This document shows positions 1-8,128 of a stretch of DNA of 64,000 nucleotides, piece after piece. The stretch spans positions 42,618 through 106,617 of the forward strand of contig JABDNT010000018.1 of the NCBI GenBank assembly GCA_013043685.1. The letters run 5' to 3'. This DNA is from Flavobacteriaceae bacterium. GTDB lineage: Bacteria > Bacteroidota > Bacteroidia > Flavobacteriales > Flavobacteriaceae. The translations under genes and the position numbers were made by a program. The notes below the pieces were generated by a model. It saw only the letters and a list, made by a program, of their open reading frames with translations. It ran no database searches and had not been told where the DNA came from. The stretch's first letter is position 1. Every line of letters begins with the position of its first letter.

Positions 1-823
1 TAAGGTTAAATGCAATTTTATAGTCAACATTCTCTTCCACATTCAGGTTGGTATTGAGAAAGTTGAGATTGATATTTTGCCGGGTAAGATCATCGAGGTT
101 TTGGGTAAGATTCACGGAGTCGTTCATATCTATCCCTAAAGCGACTTTAAACATCTGGAGCGCGATGTCAAGAGTTCGAGAAGCCCTGTTCAATTGGGTG
201 TCGATTTGTAATAATGTGATTTCCAACTGTTCCACATCTTCCTCTTCCGCCAGGCCATTTTCATATACTTTCCTGGTTTCGAATAAATTTCGCTCCACAG
301 TGGTTTTGTCTTTCTGAAAGATAGCAACCAATTCTTCCGAGAGCAGCACACTGCCGTAGGCGTTGATCACTCCTTTACGTATTTCTAGTAGTGTCTTTTC
401 ATCGGCATTTTCGGAATAATCCAAAAAGGCTTTTGCGGCTTGCAAACCAACCAGGTAGCTTCCGTCGAAAATTAATTGTTCAAGTGTCGCAGTTGCCGAG
501 GCAACTTGTGGAACACCAAAAACAACAGGAACGAATGTTCCCGGATCCCCACCTGTAAATTCCCCGGGTATCAGAGTAACAGGCTGTTTAAGGCTGTTCT
601 GGTAGTTAATGTTCGCATTAAGCTGCGGAAGCCCGGTGGCTGTGGTTTCCCATTTTAACTTAATTGCTTTGGCAATATCTCTCCTCGAATTGATGGCCGT
701 ATAATTGCTATCCAGTGCAAAACTGATCGCCTCTTCCAGTGAAAACTGATATGCCTTCGAACCTTGTCCGTTGGATGCACCAACACCCATTATCAGGAAT
801 AGAATAACTAAGTAATTACGCAT
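1..823 (-). CDS. TolC-family outer membrane efflux protein (3' end outside window)
   Basis: This ORF runs off the left edge, so it is absent from the ORF track. I translated 274 codons from the ATG at 823. The protein begins with a signal peptide (MRNYLVILFLIMGVGASNGQ) and continues with TolC-like helical sequence such as TATLEQLIFDGSYLVGLQAAKA and a coiled-coil-like stretch. TolC proteins form the trimeric outer-membrane duct of RND or ABC efflux and type I secretion systems. The start overlaps the end of the upstream TetR gene by 8 bp, so the two are cotranscribed. An adaptor and an inner-membrane pump would be expected just outside the window. The family call is solid; the substrate is unknown. 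Confidence 0.88.
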   Translation of the reverse strand, partial: MRNYLVILFLIMGVGASNGQGSKAYQFSLEEAISFALDSNYTAINSRRDIAKAIKLKWETTATGLPQLNANINYQNSLKQPVTLIPGEFTGGDPGTFVPVVFGVPQVASATATLEQLIFDGSYLVGLQAAKAFLDYSENADEKTLLEIRKGVINAYGSVLLSEELVAIFQKDKTTVERNLFETRKVYENGLAEEEDVEQLEITLLQIDTQLNRASRTLDIALQMFKVALGIDMNDSVNLTQNLDDLTRQNINLNFLNTNLNVEENVDYKIAFNL

Positions 824-1427
824 TGTGCATAGTTGTTTTGATGAATTTATTTAGTGTTTTTAACCCTTCTTTGGTCACAATTCCACGCAGGTGGTATTCC
901 AGGTAATCTTCGAATAGCCGCACCTTGGGAAATTTCTGAACAGGGAAAAGTGCTTCATCCTTGATGCCATTTACACCGATAAAGTAGATCCGTGAAACGA
1001 AATCAATGTCCAGGTTCTCACGGTATAATCCCATCGCAACACCACGTTTCAGGTTACCAAGTGTGCACTCGCTCATCTTCTGGTAGTGCTTTGCTTTTAG
1101 GGCTTCATGAATTTCCGGGTAAAACTTCTGCAATTGGTATTGAGGGGATGTGCGTTCATTTTTAAGATGCATCATTACCAATTTTTTAATTTCATACAAC
1201 TCCTCGATTGGATTCTTCTGGAGGTCACAAATATGATCGATTCCGCAGGAGATTGTCGAGAACAAACTCATTGTTACCTCGTGAACCAATTCTGTTTTGT
1301 TCTTAAAATGGGCATAGATCGTCTTTTTTGAAATGGCCAGTTCATTCGCGATATCATCCATAGTCACGCTCTTAAACCCCAGAGTGATGAACATTTCGGC
1401 CGCTTTGTGTGTAATCTTGTCTTTCAT
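816..1427 (-). CDS. TetR/AcrR-family transcriptional regulator
   Basis: About 203 aa. The ORF track starts earlier (1499), but the upstream residues are not TetR-like. The ATG at 1427 gives the usual N-terminus MKDKITHKAAEMFITLGFKS, followed by the helix-turn-helix (MDDIANELAISKKTIYAHF) at about residues 24-42. The rest is the helical ligand-binding and dimerisation domain. Its 3' end overlaps the TolC-like gene by 8 bp, so it is likely the local repressor of that efflux operon. The ligand cannot be read from sequence. It is divergent from the polyprenyl synthase gene, with 164 bp between them. Confidence 0.88.
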   Translation of the reverse strand: MKDKITHKAAEMFITLGFKSVTMDDIANELAISKKTIYAHFKNKTELVHEVTMSLFSTISCGIDHICDLQKNPIEELYEIKKLVMMHLKNERTSPQYQLQKFYPEIHEALKAKHYQKMSECTLGNLKRGVAMGLYRENLDIDFVSRIYFIGVNGIKDEALFPVQKFPKVRLFEDYLEYHLRGIVTKEGLKTLNKFIKTTMHNA

Positions 1428-1591
1428 ATGAAGCGCAAAAATAAGAAAGGAAACTTTTAATACGCTAAAAGTTTCCAAAGTTTTACAATTTTTTAACATA
1501 CTTGTTATGTAGGGTAATTAGAACGGGTTTTATCATTTCTTTGACAGGAAGTATGATTACAAACAGTATTTTAGCATGAAAATTTGCCTGA

Positions 1592-2566
1592 ATGGAATTA
1601 TTGAAACAGTACAATCGGTCTCTTGAGGAGCATCTTGAAAACGCAGTTGCTGTACGTGAGCCCGAACAGCTCTACGATCCGATAAAGTACATATTAACCT
1701 TGGGAGGGAAACGTCTTCGTCCTGTTCTTACCCTGCTTAGTTGTGATTTCTTTGGTGAGGATTATCTAAAGGCAATGAATGCGGCCCTGGCCGTCGAATT
1801 GTTTCATAATTTTTCGTTGATTCACGATGATATCATGGATAATGCGCCTTTAAGGCGAGGTAAAGAAACGGTCCATGAAAAATGGGATCTGAACACAGGC
1901 ATCCTTTCCGGAGATGCGATGCTCATACTTGCGTATCGATTCTTCGAGGGGTATGAACCTATGCTATTCCGGGAATTGGCGAAGTTATTCAGTAAAACTG
2001 CGATAGAAGTTTGCGAAGGGCAGCAGTATGATGTGGATTTTGAACGTCGGGATGATGTAACCATAGAGGAGTATATAAAAATGATCGATTATAAGACTGC
2101 AGTGCTCATTGGCGCAGCCATGAAGATGGGTGCGATCGTTGCAGGTGCAACCGAAAGTTGTAAAGACAGTATATACGAATTTGGGCGAAACCTGGGTATC
2201 GCTTTTCAATTGCAAGACGATTATCTCGATGCTTTCGGTAATCCTGACACCTTTGGAAAACAGGTAGGCGGTGATATCATCGCAAATAAAAAGACCTTTC
2301 TCTACCTCACGGCGCTGGAGCGTTCTGAATCTTCCGAAGCAGCCGAATTAAAACATTTGTTCAGTATTAGTCCGAAAGACCCTTCAGAAAAGGTAAATAT
2401 AGTAAAACGGATTTTCGAAAATTCGGGAGCTGTTGATGCGACGGAAAAAGAAATAGCCTCCTATACGGATAAGGCTAATACTGTTCTTGACCAAATTCAG
2501 ATATCCGAAGAAAGAAAAGAAAATCTTCGCGAATTCGGAACCTGGTTAATGCGCAGGAAAGTTTAG
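1592..2566 (+). CDS. Polyprenyl diphosphate synthase (FPP/GGPP synthase family)
   Basis: 324 aa, a full-length trans-isoprenyl diphosphate synthase. It condenses isopentenyl diphosphate with allylic diphosphates in the cytoplasm to supply quinone, carotenoid or undecaprenol precursors. Visible motifs are GGKRLRPVL (about 38-46), the first Asp-rich motif HDDIMDNAPLRRG (Asp79, Asp80, Asp83) and the second, QLQDDYLD. The chain length of the product (C15, C20 or longer) cannot be settled from these motifs. The start ATG gives MELLKQYNRSLEEHLENA, typical for this family. Its stop codon overlaps the stop of the convergent downstream gene by 4 bp. Confidence 0.92.
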   Translation: MELLKQYNRSLEEHLENAVAVREPEQLYDPIKYILTLGGKRLRPVLTLLSCDFFGEDYLKAMNAALAVELFHNFSLIHDDIMDNAPLRRGKETVHEKWDLNTGILSGDAMLILAYRFFEGYEPMLFRELAKLFSKTAIEVCEGQQYDVDFERRDDVTIEEYIKMIDYKTAVLIGAAMKMGAIVAGATESCKDSIYEFGRNLGIAFQLQDDYLDAFGNPDTFGKQVGGDIIANKKTFLYLTALERSESSEAAELKHLFSISPKDPSEKVNIVKRIFENSGAVDATEKEIASYTDKANTVLDQIQISEERKENLREFGTWLMRRKV

Positions 2567-3093
2567 AAATACACCCGAAAAAATGGCATCCAGGCATTCG
2601 CATAAATACTATCCTCCTCATCGTACAGCACATCGTAACGTATTCCTACTGTCACATTATTAGTACGAAATCCAGCGCCTAAAAATAATGCGGGATACCA
2701 GTAATTCTCATCCTCCAGACCAAGACGCGAATCGTAAGATCTGTTCACATTGAGTTCCTCAAATTCGGCAGATAATTGAATTTCAGGTATAACATTATAC
2801 AAGGACAAAATACTTCCTCCAACGATGGTGGAGGAGTAGGTGTTTTTCTGATTGTTGTACGTTCCGTTCAGTCCGAGCCCCAGTGCGAATCGATCGTCGA
2901 ACTGGTATATTGCACTTGGTGCTAGTGTGCCACTAAAGAAGCCATCTCCGAAACTGAGGCCTATGCCACCTCCGAATCGTACATTTCTCCAGAATTGGGA
3001 AGGTGGTTTTGCTTCCTGGGCAACAGCGACAAAAGAGCTGCACATGAGAACTGTTAGAAACAGAAATATTGGCATTTTAATATAGAATTTCAT
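2563..3093 (-). CDS. Small secreted outer-membrane beta-barrel protein
   Basis: About 176 aa from the ATG at 3093; the ORF-track start at 3099 is a TTG two codons earlier. It has a clear signal peptide (MKFYIKMPIFLFLTVLMCSSFVAVAQ) and then alternating Gly/aromatic strands such as VRFGGGIGLSFGDGFF, ending in a C-terminal Phe (MPFFRVYF) as outer-membrane barrels do. Homologues beside sucA are sometimes labelled alpha-ketoglutarate decarboxylase; nothing here supports an enzymatic role, and that label is probably neighbour transfer. It is divergent from sucA, and its function is unknown. Confidence 0.8.
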   Translation of the reverse strand: MKFYIKMPIFLFLTVLMCSSFVAVAQEAKPPSQFWRNVRFGGGIGLSFGDGFFSGTLAPSAIYQFDDRFALGLGLNGTYNNQKNTYSSTIVGGSILSLYNVIPEIQLSAEFEELNVNRSYDSRLGLEDENYWYPALFLGAGFRTNNVTVGIRYDVLYDEEDSIYANAWMPFFRVYF

Positions 3094-3161
3094 TGCCAAA
3101 GCTTTAATTGTTTCAATATATAAATATATAATTTAAAAAGTCTTAGTTCTTGGATTTGTTG

Positions 3162-3169
3162 TATTTTTG
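3162..3169 (+). promoter_or_regulatory. Candidate sigma-A -7 box for sucA
   Basis: TATTTTTG matches the Bacteroidota -7 consensus TAnnTTTG and lies 38 bp upstream of the sucA ATG. I see no TTG at the usual 17-23 bp spacing upstream, so this is a partial match only. Confidence 0.5.
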
Positions 3170-3207
3170 CATTGTTCGTCAAACCAATAGCCTCGATTTT
3201 CTCTATA

Positions 3208-5964
3208 ATGGATCGATATTCTTTTCTAAACGCGGTACACCCTTCTTTCATCGCAGAACTATACGATAAATATTTACAATTCCCGGATACCGTTGAACCC
3301 AGTTGGCGGGCGTTCTTTCAGGGATTTGATTTCGGAATTGAGAATGGATCGCTTGAAGCCCTGGGTATAGAAAGCCCTGTGGGTGAAATACCCGACCATT
3401 TGCACAAGGAATTTCAGGTAATCCGGTTAATAGACGGATACAGAACCCGCGGGCACCTATTTACCCGAACCAATCCGGTACGGGAACGTCGTAAATACAG
3501 ACCAAAACTGGATATAGAGAATTTCGGACTTTCACAAGACGATCTTCAAACTAAGTTTCAAGCGGGAGAAGTCATAGGAATTGGGGAGGCAACACTCGAA
3601 GAGATCATCGTTCATCTCATGCGTATCTACTGTGATAGCATCGGGATTGAATATATGTATATTCGCAAGCCTGAGGAAATTGAATGGATTCAGAAAAGAC
3701 TGAATATCAACGATAATCAGCCCAATTTCACAAAAGAACACAAATTACATATACTTAGAAAACTTAACGAAGCTGTTTCTTTCGAGCACTTCCTTCATAC
3801 CAAGTATGTGGGTCAGAAACGATTTTCGCTGGAGGGCGGCGAAAGTCTAATCCCCGCATTGGACACCCTTATTGAAAATGCGGCGGAAAAGGGAGTGGAG
3901 GAATTTGTAATGGGGATGGCCCACCGTGGTCGATTGAGTACACTTACCAATATTTTTGGTAAGAGTGCAAAAGATATTTTCAGTGAATTCGACGGCAAGG
4001 ATTACGAACAGGATGTTTTCGACGGTGACGTGAAATATCACCTGGGATGGACATCTCACCGTGAAACTGATTCTGGTAAAAAGATCAATTTGAATATTGC
4101 CCCTAATCCGTCTCACCTGGAAACAGTAGGAGCTGTCGTTCAGGGAATTGCAAGGGCAAAGCAAGATCGACACCATAAGGATAATATTAGCAAAGTACTT
4201 CCTATCGTAGTCCACGGCGATGCAGCAATTGCAGGTCAGGGCCTGGTTTATGAAGTGGTTCAAATGGCGAAACTCGATGCCTATAAGACGGGTGGGACCA
4301 TTCATATCGTAGTAAATAATCAGGTTGGGTTTACCACCAATTATCTCGACGGCCGTTCTTCCACGTATTGCACGGATGTAGGTAAGGTTACCTTATCACC
4401 TGTTATGCACGTGAATGCAGATGATGCTGAAGCAGTAGTGCATGCCATGTTATTTGCGCTTGATTTCCGTATGGAGTTTGGCCGGGATGTATTTATCGAC
4501 CTGTTGGGATATAGAAAATATGGCCATAATGAAGGCGATGAACCTCGCTTTACCCAGCCGAAGTTGTATAAAGCCATTGCAAAACAAAAGAACCCAAGGG
4601 ATATTTATGCCGAAAAACTGATGCAGCAGGGTGTCATTGAGGAGGGTTTTACCAAACAACTTGAGCAGGAATACAAAGACAAACTCGAAGAGAAATTGGT
4701 CGATTCACGTAAAGAAGAAAAAACCGAGATCACTGCTATAATGAAGGACGAATGGGATGGATTCCATTATGCAAAGGAGGAAAGTCTGGTAAAGACATTC
4801 GACACCTCGATGGATATTGATAAGCTATCCGAAGTAGCTGAAGTGATCACCAAACTCCCTGAGGACAGAAAATTCCTTAGGAAGATTTCCCGCCTTATTG
4901 AATCAAGACACAGGATGTATTTCGAGGATAACAAACTTGATTGGGCCATGGGCGAACTTTTAGCCTATGGAACCTTGCTTAAAGAAGGCTATGATGTGCG
5001 TATGACCGGCCAGGATGTTGAAAGAGGTACTTTTTCACACAGACATGCTGTGGTAAAGGTTGAAGAGAGTGAAGAAGAAATTGTGCTGCTCAATGATTTG
5101 AAAGGCGATCAAGGAAACTTCTATATATACAACTCGCTGCTTTCTGAATATGGGGTAGTGGGATTTGATTATGGGTATGCCATGGCCAGCCCAAAAACAC
5201 TTACCATCTGGGAAGCTCAGTTTGGTGACTTCAGTAATGGTGCCCAGATCATGATCGATCAATACATATCGGCTTCAGAAGATAAATGGAAACTGCAAAA
5301 CGGATTGGTGATGCTATTGCCGCATGGATATGAAGGACAGGGCGCGGAGCATTCTTCGGCCCGAATGGAGCGATATCTTCAATTATGTGCGACAGATAAT
5401 ATGTTTGTAGCCGACTGCACAACACCGGCTAATTTTTATCATCTGCTGCGCAGGCAAATGATAGTCGATTTCAGGAAACCACTTATCGTTTTTACACCAA
5501 AAAGTTTACTGCGTCATCCGAAAGTCGTCTCAACAAAAGAAGATCTGGCGAACGGAAGTTTTCAGATGTTGATAGACGATCCCGATGCAGAGGCGGCTAA
5601 GGTGAAGACCCTGGTTTTTCTTACAGGCAAGTTCTATTATGACCTCCTGGAAAAGAAAGAAGAACTGGGAAGGGATGATATCGCACTGGTGCGGATAGAG
5701 CAATTATTTCCGCTGCCAAAAGATGAAATTAGGTCAACCATTAAGAAATACAAAAATGCCACCGATATTGTTTGGGCTCAGGAAGAACCGAAGAATATGG
5801 GGGCGTATTCACATATGCTGATGCATTTTGAGCCATCAAGGGAATGGCGGGTGTGTAGCAGAAAGATGTATGCCGCTCCGGCATCAGGTAGTTCTGTGCG
5901 CAGTATGCAGCGTCATCAGCGTATCATTGACAGTGTTTTTGATCCAACTAGTAATAACCAATAA
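3208..5964 (+). CDS. sucA: 2-oxoglutarate dehydrogenase E1 component
   Basis: 918 aa from the ATG at 3208 (MDRYSFLNAVHPSFIAELYDKY). The ORF-track start at 3172 is a TTG that lies just past a promoter-like box. The enzyme is the thiamine-diphosphate E1 of the TCA-cycle 2-oxoglutarate dehydrogenase complex. It decarboxylates 2-oxoglutarate and passes succinyl to the E2 lipoyl group. Family sequence is continuous: the E2-binding N-terminus, MGMAHRGRLSTL, the ThDP region HGDAAIAGQGLVYEVVQM, LLPHGYEGQGAEHSSAR, and a C-terminus containing APASGSSVRSMQRHQ. Length is usual for the family. sucB follows after 25 bp, so the two are an operon. The E3 subunit is not in this window. Confidence 0.98.
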   Translation: MDRYSFLNAVHPSFIAELYDKYLQFPDTVEPSWRAFFQGFDFGIENGSLEALGIESPVGEIPDHLHKEFQVIRLIDGYRTRGHLFTRTNPVRERRKYRPKLDIENFGLSQDDLQTKFQAGEVIGIGEATLEEIIVHLMRIYCDSIGIEYMYIRKPEEIEWIQKRLNINDNQPNFTKEHKLHILRKLNEAVSFEHFLHTKYVGQKRFSLEGGESLIPALDTLIENAAEKGVEEFVMGMAHRGRLSTLTNIFGKSAKDIFSEFDGKDYEQDVFDGDVKYHLGWTSHRETDSGKKINLNIAPNPSHLETVGAVVQGIARAKQDRHHKDNISKVLPIVVHGDAAIAGQGLVYEVVQMAKLDAYKTGGTIHIVVNNQVGFTTNYLDGRSSTYCTDVGKVTLSPVMHVNADDAEAVVHAMLFALDFRMEFGRDVFIDLLGYRKYGHNEGDEPRFTQPKLYKAIAKQKNPRDIYAEKLMQQGVIEEGFTKQLEQEYKDKLEEKLVDSRKEEKTEITAIMKDEWDGFHYAKEESLVKTFDTSMDIDKLSEVAEVITKLPEDRKFLRKISRLIESRHRMYFEDNKLDWAMGELLAYGTLLKEGYDVRMTGQDVERGTFSHRHAVVKVEESEEEIVLLNDLKGDQGNFYIYNSLLSEYGVVGFDYGYAMASPKTLTIWEAQFGDFSNGAQIMIDQYISASEDKWKLQNGLVMLLPHGYEGQGAEHSSARMERYLQLCATDNMFVADCTTPANFYHLLRRQMIVDFRKPLIVFTPKSLLRHPKVVSTKEDLANGSFQMLIDDPDAEAAKVKTLVFLTGKFYYDLLEKKEELGRDDIALVRIEQLFPLPKDEIRSTIKKYKNATDIVWAQEEPKNMGAYSHMLMHFEPSREWRVCSRKMYAAPASGSSVRSMQRHQRIIDSVFDPTSNNQ

Positions 5965-5989
5965 TTCTGAAAAGGAAAATTAGAATCGT

Positions 5990-7210
5990 ATGCCATTAGA
6001 AATGAAAGTCCCTTCACCGGGAGAGTCCATAACCGAAGTCGAAATCGCCGAATGGTTGGTAGAGGACGGTGATTATGTGGAAAAAGATCAGGCAATTGCT
6101 GAAGTTGATAGTGATAAAGCGACTTTAGAACTGCCGGCTGAAGCTAGCGGAATCATTACTCTCAAAGCGGAAGAAGGGGATGCTGTGGCCGTAGGTGAGG
6201 TGGTATGTTTAATAGATACCGACGCTCCAAAACCTGTAGGTAATGATGCTCCTGCCAAGGAGACCAAGGATCTCGAGGTGGAAGTAAAGGAAGAACCTAA
6301 GGAATCCAAAGAAGCCGATAAGGCGAAAACCTATGCTACGGGAACACCTTCGCCTGCTGCTAAAAAAATATTAGACGAAAAAGGAATTGACGCAGCTTCG
6401 GTAACAGGAACAGGAAGAGACGGACGCATCACGAAGGAAGACGCGGCCAAGGCTGTTCCTTCGATGGGAAGCCCGGGTCCTGGGGAACGCGAATCCAAGC
6501 GAAAAAAACTTTCCCTGTTAAGGAGAAAAGTGGCAGAACGCCTGGTTGCTGCTAAAAATGAAACAGCAATGCTCACTACTTTCAACGAAGTGGATATGGG
6601 CCCGATTTTCGAATTGAGAAAAGAGTATAAGGAAACATTTAAAGAAAAACACGGAGTGAGCCTTGGGTTTATGTCGTTTTTTACATTGGCGGTCGTTCGT
6701 GCTCTTGAATTGTACCCCGATGTTAATTCCATGATCGATGGCGATTATAAGATTACCTATGATTATAAGGACATTTCTATCGCGGTTTCCGGCCCGAAAG
6801 GGTTAATGGTTCCAGTAATTAGAAATGCCGAGGATCTGTCATTCAGAGGTGTTGAAGCTGAAGTAAAGCGCCTGGCACTTAGGGCGAGGGATGGTGAAAT
6901 TACGGTAGATGAAATGACGGGAGGAACCTTTACAATTTCCAACGGGGGAGTTTTTGGAAGCATGTTATCGACTCCTATTATTAATCCTCCGCAATCAGGT
7001 ATTCTCGGGATGCACAATATCGTGGAACGACCCGTAGTAAAAAATGGAGAAATAGTAATTGCACCAGTGATGTATGTAGCCCTTAGTTACGATCACCGTA
7101 TTATCGACGGAAGAGAGTCTGTAGGATTCCTTGTCGCTGTGAAGGAAGCGCTTGAAAATCCAGTGGAATTGCTCATGAATAACGATGTAAAAAAAGCTCT
7201 GGAGTTATAA
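5990..7210 (+). CDS. sucB: 2-oxoglutarate dehydrogenase E2, dihydrolipoyl succinyltransferase
   Basis: 406 aa. The order is a lipoyl domain (residues 1-77, lipoylated Lys43 in EVDSDKATLELPA), an acidic Pro/Lys/Glu linker, a peripheral subunit-binding domain (about 113-150, TPSPAAKKILDEKGID) and the catalytic domain ending in SYDHRIIDG, with His369 and Asp373 as catalytic residues. It transfers succinyl from E1 to CoA and forms the core of the complex. It lies 25 bp after sucA and is followed by a strong terminator, so sucA-sucB is one unit. Confidence 0.98.
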   Translation: MPLEMKVPSPGESITEVEIAEWLVEDGDYVEKDQAIAEVDSDKATLELPAEASGIITLKAEEGDAVAVGEVVCLIDTDAPKPVGNDAPAKETKDLEVEVKEEPKESKEADKAKTYATGTPSPAAKKILDEKGIDAASVTGTGRDGRITKEDAAKAVPSMGSPGPGERESKRKKLSLLRRKVAERLVAAKNETAMLTTFNEVDMGPIFELRKEYKETFKEKHGVSLGFMSFFTLAVVRALELYPDVNSMIDGDYKITYDYKDISIAVSGPKGLMVPVIRNAEDLSFRGVEAEVKRLALRARDGEITVDEMTGGTFTISNGGVFGSMLSTPIINPPQSGILGMHNIVERPVVKNGEIVIAPVMYVALSYDHRIIDGRESVGFLVAVKEALENPVELLMNNDVKKALEL

Positions 7211-7229
7211 GCTTATTCATATTATTAAA

Positions 7230-7262
7230 CCAATAAAGCCCGGCAATGCCGGGCTTTATTGG
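7230..7262 (+). terminator. Rho-independent terminator of sucAB
   Basis: A perfect 15-bp stem (CCAATAAAGCCCGGC and its complement) around a 3-nt AAT loop, 19 bp after the sucB stop. The tract after the stem is only moderately T-rich (TTAGTTAGTT), but the stem is strong and symmetric, so it could also act on minus-strand transcripts. Confidence 0.85.
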
Positions 7263-7286
7263 TTAGTTAGTTAAATCTTAACGGAC

Positions 7287-7412
7287 TTATTTATATGAAG
7301 CAAAATAATTCAATAGATTTAATAAAACGATAAGAATAATGACAATAGCTAAAACAATGTACACTACTTTTTTTACGATCGGTTTACGTTGGCTATCTTC
7401 ATTTGAAACCAT
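7287..7412 (-). CDS. Small single-span membrane protein, unknown function
   Basis: 41 aa from the ATG at 7412 (MVSNEDSQRKPIVKK); the ORF track begins 20 codons earlier in sequence that does not look coding. It has a charged N-terminus and one hydrophobic helix (VVYIVLAIVIILIVLLNLL), ending YFASYK. It lies just downstream of the response-regulator gene's region on the same strand. I do not recognise a family. Very short single-helix ORFs can be chance, so this is a moderate call. Confidence 0.5.
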   Translation of the reverse strand: MVSNEDSQRKPIVKKVVYIVLAIVIILIVLLNLLNYFASYK

Positions 7413-7495
7413 AAGATCTTTCACTATGTAAAAGTGGGAAAGTTTTCTATAATTTGAAATACGTGTTAACACGTAATTAATTAGACATCACTGTG

Positions 7496-8128
7496 TTATT
7501 GTAGCTTGTCGTGATGTTCCTTAGCCCAGGAAAGCAGGCTGTTCGTCTTGGGTTCCAGCTTTAATTTGTTTATGATATTTGACCGATGTTTTTCGACGGT
7601 TCGGTATGAAATAAAGAGTAAGGATGCAATCTCCTTATTTGTCTTATCCCTGGCTATTAATTTGAGAATTTTCTTTTCAGATGGAGTTAGAACATTCAGC
7701 GCTTTATCTTCGGCGCTATTGGAATTTAGCATGTCCTTTATCTTCTGGCTGAAGTAAGGTTCCCCTTCGGAAACCATTTCTATGCAATTCTCTATCTCTT
7801 CGATAGCAAATTCCTTTAAGATATACCCAAAAATGTTTAACTCCTGGGCTTTATTGTAGAGCTCTTTCTCTTTATGGATGGTAATGAGAACGATCTTGGT
7901 ATCTATCCCATTCGTTTTGCATTTCTTGGCTATTTCAAGTCCGGACATGAATGGCATCTGAATGTCGAGAATAGCGATATCGGGCTTTAACTTGGTGATC
8001 AGGTTGTAAGCCTCCCTTCCATTTGATCCGCAACCAATAATATTGTATCCTTTTTCTATAAGGAAATCGTTAAGACCTTTAAGAAGTAATGGATGGTCAT
8101 CGGCGGTTATGATAGATCTGTTCTTCAC
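7496..8128 (-). CDS. NarL/FixJ-type response regulator
   Basis: 210 aa. An N-terminal receiver domain has acidic residues ADDH (about 9-12) and phosphoacceptor Asp55 in IAILDIQMPF. A C-terminal LuxR-type helix-turn-helix reads LTPSEKKILKLIARDKTNKEIA. It is the partner of the sensor kinase directly upstream. The start is GTG at 8128, placed so that GTGA overlaps the kinase stop TGA; no ATG lies at the expected receiver N-terminus. It should bind DNA on phosphorylation; targets are not visible. Confidence 0.93.
   Translation of the reverse strand: MKNRSIITADDHPLLLKGLNDFLIEKGYNIIGCGSNGREAYNLITKLKPDIAILDIQMPFMSGLEIAKKCKTNGIDTKIVLITIHKEKELYNKAQELNIFGYILKEFAIEEIENCIEMVSEGEPYFSQKIKDMLNSNSAEDKALNVLTPSEKKILKLIARDKTNKEIASLLFISYRTVEKHRSNIINKLKLEPKTNSLLSWAKEHHDKLQ

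Noticed and set aside
2563-3093. Annotation as alpha-ketoglutarate decarboxylase by proximity to sucA
   Set aside because: The protein has a signal peptide and barrel pattern and no thiamine-diphosphate motif.
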